From NCBI GenBank assembly GCA_002483265.1, contig DLHO01000025.1, forward strand, positions 212,015-276,014: DNA of 64,000 bases, given 5' to 3'. The first letter of the stretch is position 1, and each line of letters opens with the position of its first letter. Below are positions 16,665 through 25,315 of the stretch, one piece after another. Below the pieces are notes generated by a model that saw nothing but the letters and a program-made list of their open reading frames with translations, made no database searches and was not told the origin of the DNA. Position numbers and translations under genes: made by a program. This stretch comes from Flavobacteriales bacterium UBA7666 (GTDB lineage Bacteria > Bacteroidota > Bacteroidia > Flavobacteriales_D > Crocinitomicaceae).

Positions 16665-17510
16665 ATGAGTTGGTTTAAACGTTCCAAAGAAGGTATTACT
16701 ACCTCTACGAAAGATAAAAAAGAAACTCCCGAAGGTTTGTGGAGCAAGTGCTCTCGCTGTAAAACTGTATTTACAGCTGGTGATTTGGAAAAGAATGTCT
16801 GGGTTTGTGACCGTTGTTCTCATCATGAAAGAATTGGTTCTGAACAATATTTCCACATTCTTTTTGATGAAGGGAAATATACTGAGATCAATGAAAAAGT
16901 AACTTCTGGCGATCCATTAGAATTCGTGGATACAAAGAAATATACGGATCGAATTAAATCTACTCAAAAAGCTACCGGATTGAAAGATGCAATCAGAACT
17001 GCTTATGGAGATATGCACGGACAACCGTTTGTAGTTGCAGCAATGGACTTTGCATTTGTTGGTGGATCTATGGGATCAGTAATGGGTGAAAAAATTGCTC
17101 GTGCAATTGATAAAGCAATTGAAATGAAAGCACCTTTCATGATCATTTCAAAATCCGGTGGAGCTCGTATGATGGAAGCAGGATTCTCCTTAATGCAAAT
17201 GGCGAAAGTTTCAGGTAAACTGGGACAATTATCCAAACATAAATTACCTTATATTTCCTATTTGACAGATCCTACCACAGGAGGTGTTACAGCTTCGTTC
17301 GCGATGTTGGGGGATATCAATATTGCCGAGCCGGAAGCTTTAATCGCATTTGCCGGACCTCGCGTAGTAAAAGAAACGATTGGTCGTGATCTTCCGGATG
17401 GATTCCAAACCTCTGAATTTGTTTTGGAGCATGGATTCTTAGATTATATCGTGAATCGAACAGAATTGAAAGAAAAGTTAGGACATTCCTTGAAACTTTT
17501 CAGATCATAA
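16665..17510 (+). CDS. accD: Acetyl-CoA carboxylase carboxyltransferase subunit beta
   Basis: Carboxyltransferase beta subunit, 281 residues, the usual length. With AccA it transfers the carboxyl group from carboxybiotin to acetyl-CoA, giving malonyl-CoA for fatty-acid synthesis. The N-terminal four-cysteine zinc ribbon (CSRC near 26-29 and CDRC near 48-51) is intact. The crotonase-fold core contains GGSMGSVMGEKIARA, SKSGGARMMEAG (oxyanion-hole region) and DPTTGGVTASFAMLGD. It is followed within ten bases by a strong terminator that ends the fba-accD unit. Confidence 0.95.
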   Translation: MSWFKRSKEGITTSTKDKKETPEGLWSKCSRCKTVFTAGDLEKNVWVCDRCSHHERIGSEQYFHILFDEGKYTEINEKVTSGDPLEFVDTKKYTDRIKSTQKATGLKDAIRTAYGDMHGQPFVVAAMDFAFVGGSMGSVMGEKIARAIDKAIEMKAPFMIISKSGGARMMEAGFSLMQMAKVSGKLGQLSKHKLPYISYLTDPTTGGVTASFAMLGDINIAEPEALIAFAGPRVVKETIGRDLPDGFQTSEFVLEHGFLDYIVNRTELKEKLGHSLKLFRS

Positions 17511-17519
17511 TAACGTAAG

Positions 17520-17552
17520 TTCCCCTTAGCCCTGCTAAGGGGAATTTTTTTT
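17520..17552 (+). terminator. Rho-independent terminator after accD
   Basis: Perfect 10-bp stem TTCCCCTTAG (17520-17529) with CTAAGGGGAA (17535-17544), 5-base loop, then eight T residues. Confidence 0.92.
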
Positions 17553-17555
17553 GAT

Positions 17556-18116
17556 ATGAAGATACTGACAGAAGCTGATTTTCTTACTTCAAAGTGGAGT
17601 GGTGGTGTAACTACCCAACTTTTTATTTCACCTGAAGGAACAACATTGACTGAACGCAATTTTGATTGGAGGATTAGTTCAGCAATAGTTGAAGCCGAAG
17701 AATCTGACTTCACCATTTTTGAGGGCTACGAACGAATCTTGATTCCTTTGAAAGGAAAACTGGAAATGGAACACGAAACTCCGAATGGAGTTATTCAACA
17801 AAATGTCAATGAATTTGAATTGGCACGTTTCAGTGGTTCATGGCCTACGAAAGGACAAGGCAAACTAACAGACTTCAATCTAATCTTCAAACCAAATTTC
17901 CATCCAAAAGTTCAAGTCACTCATTTTACCGAAGAAACAACTTCTGTTTCAGAAGAAGCAATTAGGATTCTATTTCTTCAGGAAGGATCTTGCCGTGTGA
18001 ATGACCAATTGGTGCAAGCCCCGGCTATATTAGTAAATGATACCCATCAAAAATTGGAAATTGGTTATTTGGCAGATTCTCGTGTCATTTCTATTGAAAT
18101 GGATTTAGTAGGCTGA
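17556..18116 (+). CDS. HutD/Ves family cupin-like protein
   Basis: A 186-residue cytoplasmic protein. The N-terminal WSGGVTTQLFISPEG (15-29), FDWRISSAIVEAEESDFTIFEGYERIL and LKGKLEMEHE are the signature of the HutD (Ves) family, a bicupin fold often linked to histidine utilisation or found alone. No hut genes are near, so its ligand here is unknown. Its ATG lies three bases after the accD terminator, which implies that its promoter overlaps the terminator or that it depends on read-through. Confidence 0.85.
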   Translation: MKILTEADFLTSKWSGGVTTQLFISPEGTTLTERNFDWRISSAIVEAEESDFTIFEGYERILIPLKGKLEMEHETPNGVIQQNVNEFELARFSGSWPTKGQGKLTDFNLIFKPNFHPKVQVTHFTEETTSVSEEAIRILFLQEGSCRVNDQLVQAPAILVNDTHQKLEIGYLADSRVISIEMDLVG

Positions 18117-18311
18117 TTCCCTGAATATTCCTGACTATTTTCTTACTAAAACGATTAATTAAGCCAAATTTCACCCGGAATTCATTATTCGTTGAAATAG
18201 TATGAATATTCATTTGTTAGGAAAATATTTTCATCAGTAGCCTTAAGATATGGTTGAAAAGTATATATTCGTTCTACTGAAAACTAATACAGAACTAAAG
18301 ACACATTTACC

Positions 18312-19232
18312 TTGAACAAATTAATTAGCATATTCACTTTTTTATTTTTGCTCACCAATATTGGTTGGACTGCAAAAGTTAGCGAAGCAGATACGTTGAA
18401 TAAACTAGATGCTCACGGTAAAAGAACGGGGTATTGGGTCGTTGATGAGGATAATGATGCTACTTCACTTGAGAGTAAATCAAAAAGAAAAGAAGGAAAA
18501 TATATTAAAGGCCGTAAGTTCGGAGCTTGGATCTGTTACTATCCGGATGGAGAAACACCAAGATTGATCGGAGAATATTCGGACAACAGACCAGGTGGTG
18601 CTTATTTCCGCTTCGATAAAAAAGGAGAATTACTTCAAGCAAGTACAGTTCCAAGAAAAATTACACAATCTCAAAATTTAGAAGTTCACAATGGATTATT
18701 TGATTGCCGCATGATGTTTCACAATCGTGAAATGGTTGCAGGTCAGGTTTTCTTTGCAAAACGTGCATTCAGTGTTCCATTTTCCTACCAGTTTTGGGTA
18801 GAAGAATCTTTGAATCAGAATCCATCTAAAAATGCACATGTGAATTTTGCTTGGTTGTCACAAAATTATCCGCAATTATATTCTACTTATTTGAGTGTTA
18901 GAACACCACATAAAGTGACTGTTGAAAATCCTGAGATTCAAAATGTAGTTAGTAAGATTGAAAAAATTCAGGATTCAAACGCAAGTTCACATGTTCGGAA
19001 TTCAATGATGAACGCACCATTTGTTCACACACCACGTGTTGCAAAAGGAGCCGTTTTCCAACCAAATGGATTCAATAAATTGTACACCGTTTCTGATGAG
19101 ATTTGGATCGATGGACAATTTAGAAGTGGTCAGTTGAAAGATGGAAAAGTCTTTGTTTATGACCGGGACGGTGTCTTGTTGAAAGTTCGTATTTTCAAAG
19201 ATGGACTTTACGTTTCTGATGGAGGTCTATAA
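18312..19232 (+). CDS. Secreted protein with a YwqK-like N-terminal segment, TTG start
   Basis: A 306-residue protein of unknown function. It starts with TTG at 18312; no ATG exists before the signal peptide (KLISIFTFLFLLTNIGWTA), so TTG is the only reasonable start. The mature N-terminus (LDAHGKRTGYWVVDED, GKYIKGRKFGAWICYYPDG, LIGEYSDNRPGGAYFRFDKKG) is a three-unit YwqK/MORN-like array. The rest, including the repeated VRTPHKV and FRSGQLKDGKVFVYDRDGVL, has no recognised fold. The next gene overlaps its 3' end, suggesting translational coupling. Confidence 0.78.
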   Translation: MNKLISIFTFLFLLTNIGWTAKVSEADTLNKLDAHGKRTGYWVVDEDNDATSLESKSKRKEGKYIKGRKFGAWICYYPDGETPRLIGEYSDNRPGGAYFRFDKKGELLQASTVPRKITQSQNLEVHNGLFDCRMMFHNREMVAGQVFFAKRAFSVPFSYQFWVEESLNQNPSKNAHVNFAWLSQNYPQLYSTYLSVRTPHKVTVENPEIQNVVSKIEKIQDSNASSHVRNSMMNAPFVHTPRVAKGAVFQPNGFNKLYTVSDEIWIDGQFRSGQLKDGKVFVYDRDGVLLKVRIFKDGLYVSDGGL

Positions 19233-19710
19233 GATTCGCATTTTCTTCTTTTCATTAGCACTTACTTTCATTTCTGATTCTTATTCGCAGAATCTCAATC
19301 ATTTATTTCCCCAAAAACATGCGCTCTATGTGTCTGCAGGTCATTTGAAAGGCAAACGGATTGTTTCCGGTATTCAGGTAGAAGCGAAAGATTCAACCAA
19401 TCAGGAAATTCATGTAAGAATGGATCTTCTCAAAGATTGGATTACAACAGATTCAGCAGAGTTCATCTTATTCTTAGACACTACCAAACACGCGTTTATT
19501 TATCTGGATGATCGAAAGTACGAAGCAATTCAGTATCGTTCGAAAGATTCTCAAATCCGGATCAATTTCGAAAAACTTACAGAATTCAACTATTACGTGC
19601 GAGAAGAAAGGGAAAAGAAGACTTCCTGGAGAAGCACATATGCCACCGTGAATTATTCAAATCGGTTTAAGAAGTACAATCGGATCCTGAAAGTGTATTT
19701 TGAAAAGTAG
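19219..19710 (+). CDS. Small secreted protein of unknown function
   Basis: A 163-residue exported protein: signal peptide MEVYKIRIFFFSLALTFISD (cleavage near SYSQ), then a beta-rich chain ending in a basic segment. I chose the ATG at 19219; an ATG at 19201 in the same frame would add six residues. Either way the start lies inside the upstream gene (14 or 32 bases of overlap), so the two are translated together. No family recognised. Confidence 0.65.
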   Translation: MEVYKIRIFFFSLALTFISDSYSQNLNHLFPQKHALYVSAGHLKGKRIVSGIQVEAKDSTNQEIHVRMDLLKDWITTDSAEFILFLDTTKHAFIYLDDRKYEAIQYRSKDSQIRINFEKLTEFNYYVREEREKKTSWRSTYATVNYSNRFKKYNRILKVYFEK

Positions 19711-19737
19711 ACTTTGGATGATCACTTGCTCAATTAT

Positions 19738-19792
19738 GAATTATCAATAGATCGTCACTTGATAATTATGCCATTGATAATTGATAATTCGG
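19738..19792. repeat. AATTGATAATT-type repeats upstream of rpsO
   Basis: Alternating TCAATTATGAATTATCAATA and TTGATAATT units, similar to 9318-9352 and 1957-1985. The last TTGATAATT unit contributes the TTG of the rpsO promoter. Confidence 0.45.
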
Positions 19793-19810
19793 AATTATAT
19801 AGTATCTTCG
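19781..19810 (+). promoter_or_regulatory. Promoter of rpsO
   Basis: TTG at 19781-19783, exactly 19 bases, then TATCTTCG at 19803-19810, continuing CACC. One mismatch to TAnnTTTG. The predicted leader is about 48 bases. Confidence 0.7.
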
Positions 19811-19865
19811 CACCGTAATTCCAAGAGTTGGAGTTCTACATAATAATCATTCAAGTAATATTGGC

Positions 19866-20135
19866 ATGTATTTAGATTCAAAAGCAAAAGAAGAAATCTT
19901 CGCTAAACACGGAGGTTCAGCAACAAACACAGGTTCAACAGAAGGTCAGGTAGCATTGTTTACTTACCGTATTGCTCACTTAACAGGGCATTTGAAAAAG
20001 AACCGTAAAGATTATGGAACACAAAGATCTTTGCAATTGTTGGTTGGTAAACGTCGTAGTATGTTAGATTACCTTAAGAAAAAGGATATCGAGAAATACC
20101 GTGCGTTGATCAAAGAATTAGGTTTACGTCGTTAA
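19866..20135 (+). CDS. rpsO: 30S ribosomal protein S15
   Basis: 89 residues, standard length. The S15 signature is plain: TGSTEGQVALFTYRIAHLTGHL, a HLKKNRKDYGTQRSL turn and LLVGKRRSMLDYLKKKD. It binds the 16S rRNA central domain early in 30S assembly. It is followed by a terminator and then pnp, the classic rpsO-pnp order. Confidence 0.98.
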   Translation: MYLDSKAKEEIFAKHGGSATNTGSTEGQVALFTYRIAHLTGHLKKNRKDYGTQRSLQLLVGKRRSMLDYLKKKDIEKYRALIKELGLRR

Positions 20136-20144
20136 TCAGAAAGA

Positions 20145-20170
20145 GGTCACTGAGCGTAGTCGAAGTGCCG
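20145..20170. repeat. CTGAGCGTAGTCGAAG element
   Basis: GGTCACTGAGCGTAGTCGAA followed by GTGCCG, ten bases after the rpsO stop. It is the same unit found inverted at 6661-6768 and decayed at 28083-28126. Confidence 0.55.
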
Positions 20171-20189
20171 ATTTTAGAATAATAGTATT

Positions 20190-20231
20190 AAAAAGGGGGG
20201 CTTGTCGGAATTATCCGGTGTCCCCTTTTTT
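20190..20231 (+). terminator. Terminator after rpsO
   Basis: AAAAAGGGG (20190-20198) pairs with CCCCTTTTT (20222-20230). An inner CGGA/TCCG stem sits in the loop. The A/T tracts make it active on both strands. Confidence 0.8.
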
Positions 20232-20302
20232 GCTTTAGTTCTCGGTAATTTCCGATTTTCACAAATCGAAAAACTCGAACTGACAGCAAAATGTAAGACA
20301 AG

Positions 20303-20359
20303 AGACTTAAGAACCAAAGACGAAAGACAAAAATGTCTATAGTCTTGTGTCTTAAGTCT
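20303..20359. repeat. AGACTTAAGA inverted repeat upstream of pnp
   Basis: AGACTTAAGA (20303-20312) and its exact complement TCTTAAGTCT (20350-20359), with further AAGACAA/GTCTTGT pairing next to it. Similar blocks lie at 60647-60722 and near 50741-50815. Confidence 0.55.
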
Positions 20360-20383
20360 AATTTTAAAATGTAAAGTATAAAT

Positions 20384-22546
20384 ATGAATATAGGAATCAA
20401 AAAGTCCATCGTTACTGGCGGGAAAGAAATTTCCATCGAGACCGGAAAATTGGCCAAACAAGCCGACGGGTCAGTAGTGTTACAAATGGGCAACACGGTG
20501 TTGTTAGCAACTGTTGTTGCAGCACCAGAGGCAAAAGAAGGAGTGGATTTCCTTCCGTTAACGGTAGATTACCGTGAGAAATACGCAGCAGCTGGACGTT
20601 TTCCAGGTGGATTCTTCCGTAGAGAAGCTCGTCCGTCTGAAAGCGAAATCTTAGTGATGCGTTTAGTGGATCGTGCATTGCGTCCATTATTCCCGGATGA
20701 TTACCACGCGGAAGTTCAATTGATGATCCAATTGTTGGCTTACGATGGTGTAAACAACCCGGATGCATTATGTGGTTTAGCAGCTTCTGCAGCAATTGCA
20801 GTATCTGATATTCCATTTAACGGACCAATGTCTGAAGTGCGTGTAGGACGTATCAACGGTGAATGGATCGTTAACCCTACAATGGAAGAAATGAAATCGG
20901 CAGATATCGATATGATGGTTGCTGGTACGATGAAAGACGTAAACATGATCGAGGGAGAATTCAAAGAAATCTCTGAATTGGAAATGGTTGAAGCGATCAA
21001 AATTGCACATGCTGCAATTAAAGAGCAATGTCAATTTCAATTAGATCTTGGGGCTTTGATCCCAACTGCTAATCCGAAACGCGTTTACTCTCACGAAACT
21101 CATAACGAGGATGTGAAAGCGAAAGTGTACGAATTAGCAATGGATAAATGTAAAGAAGTTGCTCGTCAAGGGCTTGCTAATAAAGCGAAACGTACAGAAT
21201 TGTTCGACGCAATCAAAACAGAAGTGAAAGCAGCTTTCTCTGAAGAAGAGTTGTTGTTGGTTAGTGGATTCATTTCTACTTACTTCTCTGAGGTGAAGAA
21301 AAAAGCAGTTCGTTGGGTGATGTTGAACGAGCAAAAACGTTTGGACGGTCGTAAGTTTGATGAGATTCGTCCGATTTGGGCTGAGGTAGATTATTTGCCA
21401 ATGGTTCACGGATCAGCAGTATTTACACGTGGGGAAACGCAATCATTGACAACATTGACCCTTGGTGGTAAAATGGATGAGCAGTTGATTGACGGAGTTA
21501 CTTTCCACGGAACAGAGAAATTCTTGTTGCATTATAACTTCCCTCCATTCTCTACAGGAGAAGCGAAACCATTGCGTGGAACTTCCCGTCGTGAGATTGG
21601 ACATGGTAACCTTGCATTACGTGCTTTGAAACCGGTTCTTCCTGCAGATAACGCTTATACTATTCGTTTAGTGTCAGATATCCTTGAATCAAACGGTTCG
21701 TCTTCCATGGCAACAGTTTGTGCAGGTACATTGGCATTGATGGACGGTGGTGTTCAAATCAAAGCACCAGTTTCTGGTATCGCAATGGGATTGGTTGCTG
21801 ATGAAGGTAAATTTGCGGTATTGTCTGATATCTTAGGAGATGAAGATCACTTAGGAGATATGGACTTTAAAGTAACAGGAACTTCTAAAGGAATCACTGC
21901 TTGTCAAATGGATATCAAAGTAGACGGTTTACCATACGAAGTATTGATTCAGGCATTGGATCAGGCTCGTGCAGGACGTTTACACATCTTAAACAAGATC
22001 ATCGAAACAATTGCAGTTCCAAATCCGGATTTCAAACCGCAAACTCCTCGTATCGAAGCATTCAATGTGCCTAACGATATGATCGGAGCAATCATCGGAC
22101 CTGGAGGAAAAATCATTCAAGGAATTCAAAAAGACACGAACACAACCATTACAATTGAAGAATTGGAAACAGGTGAAGGTCGTGTTCAAATTATGTCGAA
22201 TAACGCAGAAGACATGGATGCTGCAAATTCACGTATCCGTATGATCGCATTCCCTCCAACAGTGGATGAAGGTGCAGAATACGAAGGAAAAGTGAAAGCT
22301 ATCAAAGACTTTGGTGTATTCGTTGAAATTCTTCCTGGAACGGACGGATTGATCCATATTTCTGAGTTCTCTTGGGAGAAAGTAGCTAAAATGGAAGACG
22401 TAGTAAAAGAAGGAGACGTATTGAAGTTTAAAGTTGTTGGTAAAGATCCAAAAACGAAAAAATGGAAATTATCTCGTAAAGTTTTATTGCCAAGACCAGA
22501 GAAAGCTGCTGAATCAACACCAGCGGAAGCTCCAAAAGCTGAGTAA
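20384..22546 (+). CDS. pnp: Polyribonucleotide nucleotidyltransferase (PNPase)
   Basis: Phosphorolytic 3'-5' exoribonuclease, 720 residues. Two RNase PH domains (about 10-140 and 310-530, the second with FSTGEAKPLRGTSRREIGHG and the catalytic-site GDEDHLGDMDFKV), a KH domain (IGAIIGPGGKIIQGIQ near 566-581) and an S1 domain (YEGKVKAIKDFGVFVEI near 630-646) are all present. The last 20 residues are an Ala/Glu/Pro-rich tail. It degrades mRNA and processes small RNAs in the cytoplasm. An inverted repeat in its leader could be a site of autoregulation, as known for pnp in enterobacteria; that is an inference. Confidence 0.97.
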   Translation: MNIGIKKSIVTGGKEISIETGKLAKQADGSVVLQMGNTVLLATVVAAPEAKEGVDFLPLTVDYREKYAAAGRFPGGFFRREARPSESEILVMRLVDRALRPLFPDDYHAEVQLMIQLLAYDGVNNPDALCGLAASAAIAVSDIPFNGPMSEVRVGRINGEWIVNPTMEEMKSADIDMMVAGTMKDVNMIEGEFKEISELEMVEAIKIAHAAIKEQCQFQLDLGALIPTANPKRVYSHETHNEDVKAKVYELAMDKCKEVARQGLANKAKRTELFDAIKTEVKAAFSEEELLLVSGFISTYFSEVKKKAVRWVMLNEQKRLDGRKFDEIRPIWAEVDYLPMVHGSAVFTRGETQSLTTLTLGGKMDEQLIDGVTFHGTEKFLLHYNFPPFSTGEAKPLRGTSRREIGHGNLALRALKPVLPADNAYTIRLVSDILESNGSSSMATVCAGTLALMDGGVQIKAPVSGIAMGLVADEGKFAVLSDILGDEDHLGDMDFKVTGTSKGITACQMDIKVDGLPYEVLIQALDQARAGRLHILNKIIETIAVPNPDFKPQTPRIEAFNVPNDMIGAIIGPGGKIIQGIQKDTNTTITIEELETGEGRVQIMSNNAEDMDAANSRIRMIAFPPTVDEGAEYEGKVKAIKDFGVFVEILPGTDGLIHISEFSWEKVAKMEDVVKEGDVLKFKVVGKDPKTKKWKLSRKVLLPRPEKAAESTPAEAPKAE

Positions 22547-22564
22547 TTTAAATTAGCATAATTG

Positions 22565-22602
22565 AAAAGCCCTGACATTTATCGTCGGGGCTTTTTGTTT
22601 TT
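22565..22602 (+). terminator. Terminator after pnp, shared with the opposing lipoprotein gene
   Basis: AAAAGCCCTGAC (22565-22576) pairs with GTCGGGGCTTTT (22584-22595; one G-T pair), followed by T-rich sequence. The opposing gene's stop codon lies at its right edge. Confidence 0.87.
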
Positions 22603-23071
22603 AATAATTAGCAACTACATATCCTTCTGTGATTTTGTAATGATTTGAAGGGTAGTAGGGATAGTATAATTTAGTTTGAAATTGGAGTTCTATGCGTCTT
22701 GCAACCGTATCATTGGATAAAATATGGAGAGTTCCATCATAGGTTTCATAATAGTTATTTCCCTCGAAATAGTTAAATTGTGTAAGAGGTTGATTACTAG
22801 CTCCGAATTCATAAAATCCGGGAGGGATATCTCTTTTAAGAAATAGTTGGTATTGTCCGCTATTTGAGGTGGGGGATTCTGTATTGATGATTAATATCGT
22901 TTCATTTGGTGGAGTAAGCCATGCAGTGGAGACCTTGAAAGTTTGAAGCTTACCGTTACGTTTCAATGAAAGTTGATTTTCATGAATTGTTTTAACAGGA
23001 TTGTGTTCTTTCTTTTTGCAGGACGTTGAAAGTGCCAGGATTAAAAAGGGCAGATAAAGGAGTTTTTTCAT
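22601..23071 (-). CDS. Small lipoprotein, paralogue of the one at 27098
   Basis: A 156-residue lipoprotein. I start it at the ATG at 23071, giving MKKLLYLPFLILALSTSC with lipid-bearing Cys18 followed by KKKE; the frame is open ten codons further. The mature part is beta-rich and has no known domain. Near the C-terminus it carries GTLHILSNDTVARRIELQF, closely resembling GSLTVLSNDTVAKVMHCTF in the lipoprotein at 27098-27592, and both share the CKKKE anchor and a PG.YE.G/PGTYVLEDG motif. The two are therefore paralogues. The KKK after Cys would favour retention at the membrane. Function unknown. Confidence 0.78.
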   Translation of the reverse strand: MKKLLYLPFLILALSTSCKKKEHNPVKTIHENQLSLKRNGKLQTFKVSTAWLTPPNETILIINTESPTSNSGQYQLFLKRDIPPGFYEFGASNQPLTQFNYFEGNNYYETYDGTLHILSNDTVARRIELQFQTKLYYPYYPSNHYKITEGYVVANY

Positions 23072-23192
23072 TGAAATAGGTTTTTTATAAAAATACATCA
23101 AATTTTTAATTACTTCTCAAATGAAAGAATGAGTATCAAACAACTTAACTGCTTTTGCTTCGGCATAATCAAAAGGTTGGAAACTTACCTTT

Positions 23193-24161
23193 CTACAACT
23201 CCACCTTATTCAAATTCCCGTTTTCATCAAGTGTATAAATCGATTTGGTTTTTGATTTTTCTTTTGCTTTCAATTCTTCTTCCACCTTTTTCCGAATCTC
23301 TTCTTCCGTATCCGGTGTCACATATTCGGTAATCAACTTGTAGTAAAATTGGATCACCGGTTGTGTGTTATTGGGATGAAATACAAAGTCGACCTGTTTG
23401 AGGTTGTAATCAAAATAATTGTCTACATCTACAGAACGGTTCAGGGAAAGTGTAGAGTTTTGAGATAAATGGTGCTTATAGAAATTCGGGTTCTTAATAA
23501 TCGCTTTCAGATACCGCTCAGACGGATAATAGGTATCGGAATGCCGGGCAATTTTCACTTTCGCATTGTCAATATTTGCACCAAGATCTTTACACAGTTT
23601 CTTCTTTTGATTAACTAGTTCAACCAGTTTATCATTCATTTCCGCGTAAATAGGTTTTGAATCCTTCAAATACGCCTGAGCATTGATCAGATCGTAAATT
23701 CCATGTTTCAGGCAGATTTCAGATAAGCGGGGAATCTTTGCAAAGTCAGCAACATTAAACACGATGTTTTCAGTGACTTTATATCCAATAGGTGAAACAG
23801 AATCTGTTTGTTGAAAGTCAAAAATGGGATCCAGCGCGATGATATCGAAAACCACTTCTTTGCGGGTTAAACCAATTTCAGTGATAGCTTTCACCAGTGA
23901 ATCTGATTTTTCACTCAGTAATTCTTCCGTTTTTTCAACCGAATTTGCAATGAATGAAGTGGTGTAAGTTAATTGATACCCATCCGGAACGGCGTTGTAA
24001 ATGACTTCAGTAGAAATAGTCATGTTATGCGCATCACCATTGATATTAATCTCATATCCGCTAATGGATGAGTTCCTTGTGTCGTTGTAATTTCGGTTGT
24101 CAAGTTGTCCGAATAAATATCCGGAACAAAGAATAAAGGCGGAAAAAATAGTTGTTTTCAT
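23193..24161 (-). CDS. Secreted SIMPL-like (DUF541-type) protein
   Basis: A 322-residue exported protein starting at the ATG at 24161 (MKTTIFSAFILCSGYLFGQ signal peptide); the open frame reaches 24233. The layout resembles SIMPL/DUF541 proteins: an N-terminal strand pair (ISTEVIYNAVPDGYQLTYTT), a helix ending in a Leu..Gly motif (KSDSLVKAITEIGLTRKEV) and a second alpha/beta half with a KKKLCKDLGANI helix. The C-terminus is a charged tail (EEEIRKKVEEELKAKEKSK). The family match is by pattern only. It is divergent from the DgkA-type gene. Confidence 0.68.
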   Translation of the reverse strand: MKTTIFSAFILCSGYLFGQLDNRNYNDTRNSSISGYEININGDAHNMTISTEVIYNAVPDGYQLTYTTSFIANSVEKTEELLSEKSDSLVKAITEIGLTRKEVVFDIIALDPIFDFQQTDSVSPIGYKVTENIVFNVADFAKIPRLSEICLKHGIYDLINAQAYLKDSKPIYAEMNDKLVELVNQKKKLCKDLGANIDNAKVKIARHSDTYYPSERYLKAIIKNPNFYKHHLSQNSTLSLNRSVDVDNYFDYNLKQVDFVFHPNNTQPVIQFYYKLITEYVTPDTEEEIRKKVEEELKAKEKSKTKSIYTLDENGNLNKVEL

Positions 24162-24251
24162 GCGTGTGATTTTTGGTGAGTGTTTAAAATGAACATTGGT
24201 AAACGATAATTGCTTTTTTAGCGTTAATACCACGAATTCAAAAAGTCACAG

Positions 24252-24641
24252 ATGTCAAAACAAAAACCTTTTTCAATATCAGAACGAATCAAAAGTTTCC
24301 AATACGCTTTCGCCGGCTTAAAAACGCTTTTTTTAGATGAACACAATGCCCGGATCCATTTGGTTTCAGCATTGATTGCAATTACCTTAGGTTTTGTTTT
24401 GAAAATCTCTCTGAATGAGTGGATTGCTTTAGTTGTGGTAATGGCTTTGGTATTCATTTGCGAATTGATCAATACCTCGCTGGAAGCCATGGCAGACTTT
24501 GCTTCTCCAGAAAAACATCCCCAGATTAAAAAAGTGAAAGATTTAGCTGCTGCTTCAGTACTAATTAGTGCTGTTTCTGCGTTAATAGTGGGAATCATCT
24601 TATTCGGACCTAAAATCATAGCATTATGCTCAAACAATTAG
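24252..24641 (+). CDS. DgkA-type diacylglycerol/undecaprenol kinase
   Basis: A 129-residue integral membrane kinase with three transmembrane helices. It has the hallmark NARIHLVSA after an amphipathic N-terminal helix, ELINTSLEAMADF (catalytic Glu and Asn) and a KDLAAASVL segment before the last helix. In Gram-negative bacteria the enzyme recycles diacylglycerol; in others it phosphorylates undecaprenol for wall synthesis, and the sequence alone does not settle which applies. The start of the next gene lies 16 bases inside this one, so the two are translationally coupled. Confidence 0.87.
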   Translation: MSKQKPFSISERIKSFQYAFAGLKTLFLDEHNARIHLVSALIAITLGFVLKISLNEWIALVVVMALVFICELINTSLEAMADFASPEKHPQIKKVKDLAAASVLISAVSALIVGIILFGPKIIALCSNN

Positions 24642-25294
24642 TCAAAACCAACCAATTTCAAATCGCCCTGTTCATGGGGATTTTGTCCCTTTTCTGCTTT
24701 ACATTATCGCTGTTCAGAGTGGAAATTTCCGGAACCCGACATTTTCTCTTTTTAAACTGGAACTTGTTTCTGGCATTTGTTCCCTGGCTTTTCACGATGA
24801 TTTTAACAATGAGTCCGAATTTGCAGAAAAGCCGCTTGGCGGTTTTCGGAATGCTGGGTGTTTGGCTGTTATTCTTTCCGAATGCTTCATACATTTTGAC
24901 GGACTTGTTTCACTTAAGCTATAACTCCTCCATGCCTATTTGGTTCGACCTTGTTTTGATCTTGTCTTTCGCATGGACAGGTTTACTTTATGGTTTTCTG
25001 AGTCTGTGGAATCTGGAAGAAATGATAGAGCAATTCCTATCCAAAAGAGTCATTACTGTGCTTTCCGTTTTCCTTCTCTTTGTGAGTAGTTTTGGAATTT
25101 ACATCGGAAGATATTTGCGTTGGAATAGTTGGGATATTTTACATCATCCAGCTAAATTAATGGGCGATGTAGGCGATCGGATAATTAATCCATTTGATCA
25201 TACCCGAACCTGGGGAGTGACGATTTTTATGGGTTTGTTTCTAACCATGCTGTATTTTACCTTTAAGTTTTTAAGAAGGGGCAAAGCGATTTAA
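24626..25294 (+). CDS. DUF1361 family membrane protein
   Basis: A 222-residue protein with six predicted transmembrane helices. Conserved family segments are LNWNLFLAFVPW (44-55), LLFFPNASYILTDLFHL and FGIYIGRYLRWNSWD, with the charged loop that ends this motif. It starts 16 bases inside the DgkA-type gene. The family has no assigned function. Context suggests a role in envelope lipid metabolism, but that is weak evidence. Confidence 0.85.
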   Translation: MLKQLVKTNQFQIALFMGILSLFCFTLSLFRVEISGTRHFLFLNWNLFLAFVPWLFTMILTMSPNLQKSRLAVFGMLGVWLLFFPNASYILTDLFHLSYNSSMPIWFDLVLILSFAWTGLLYGFLSLWNLEEMIEQFLSKRVITVLSVFLLFVSSFGIYIGRYLRWNSWDILHHPAKLMGDVGDRIINPFDHTRTWGVTIFMGLFLTMLYFTFKFLRRGKAI

Positions 25295-25315
25295 AAAATC
25301 GGTAAATTCACCTCA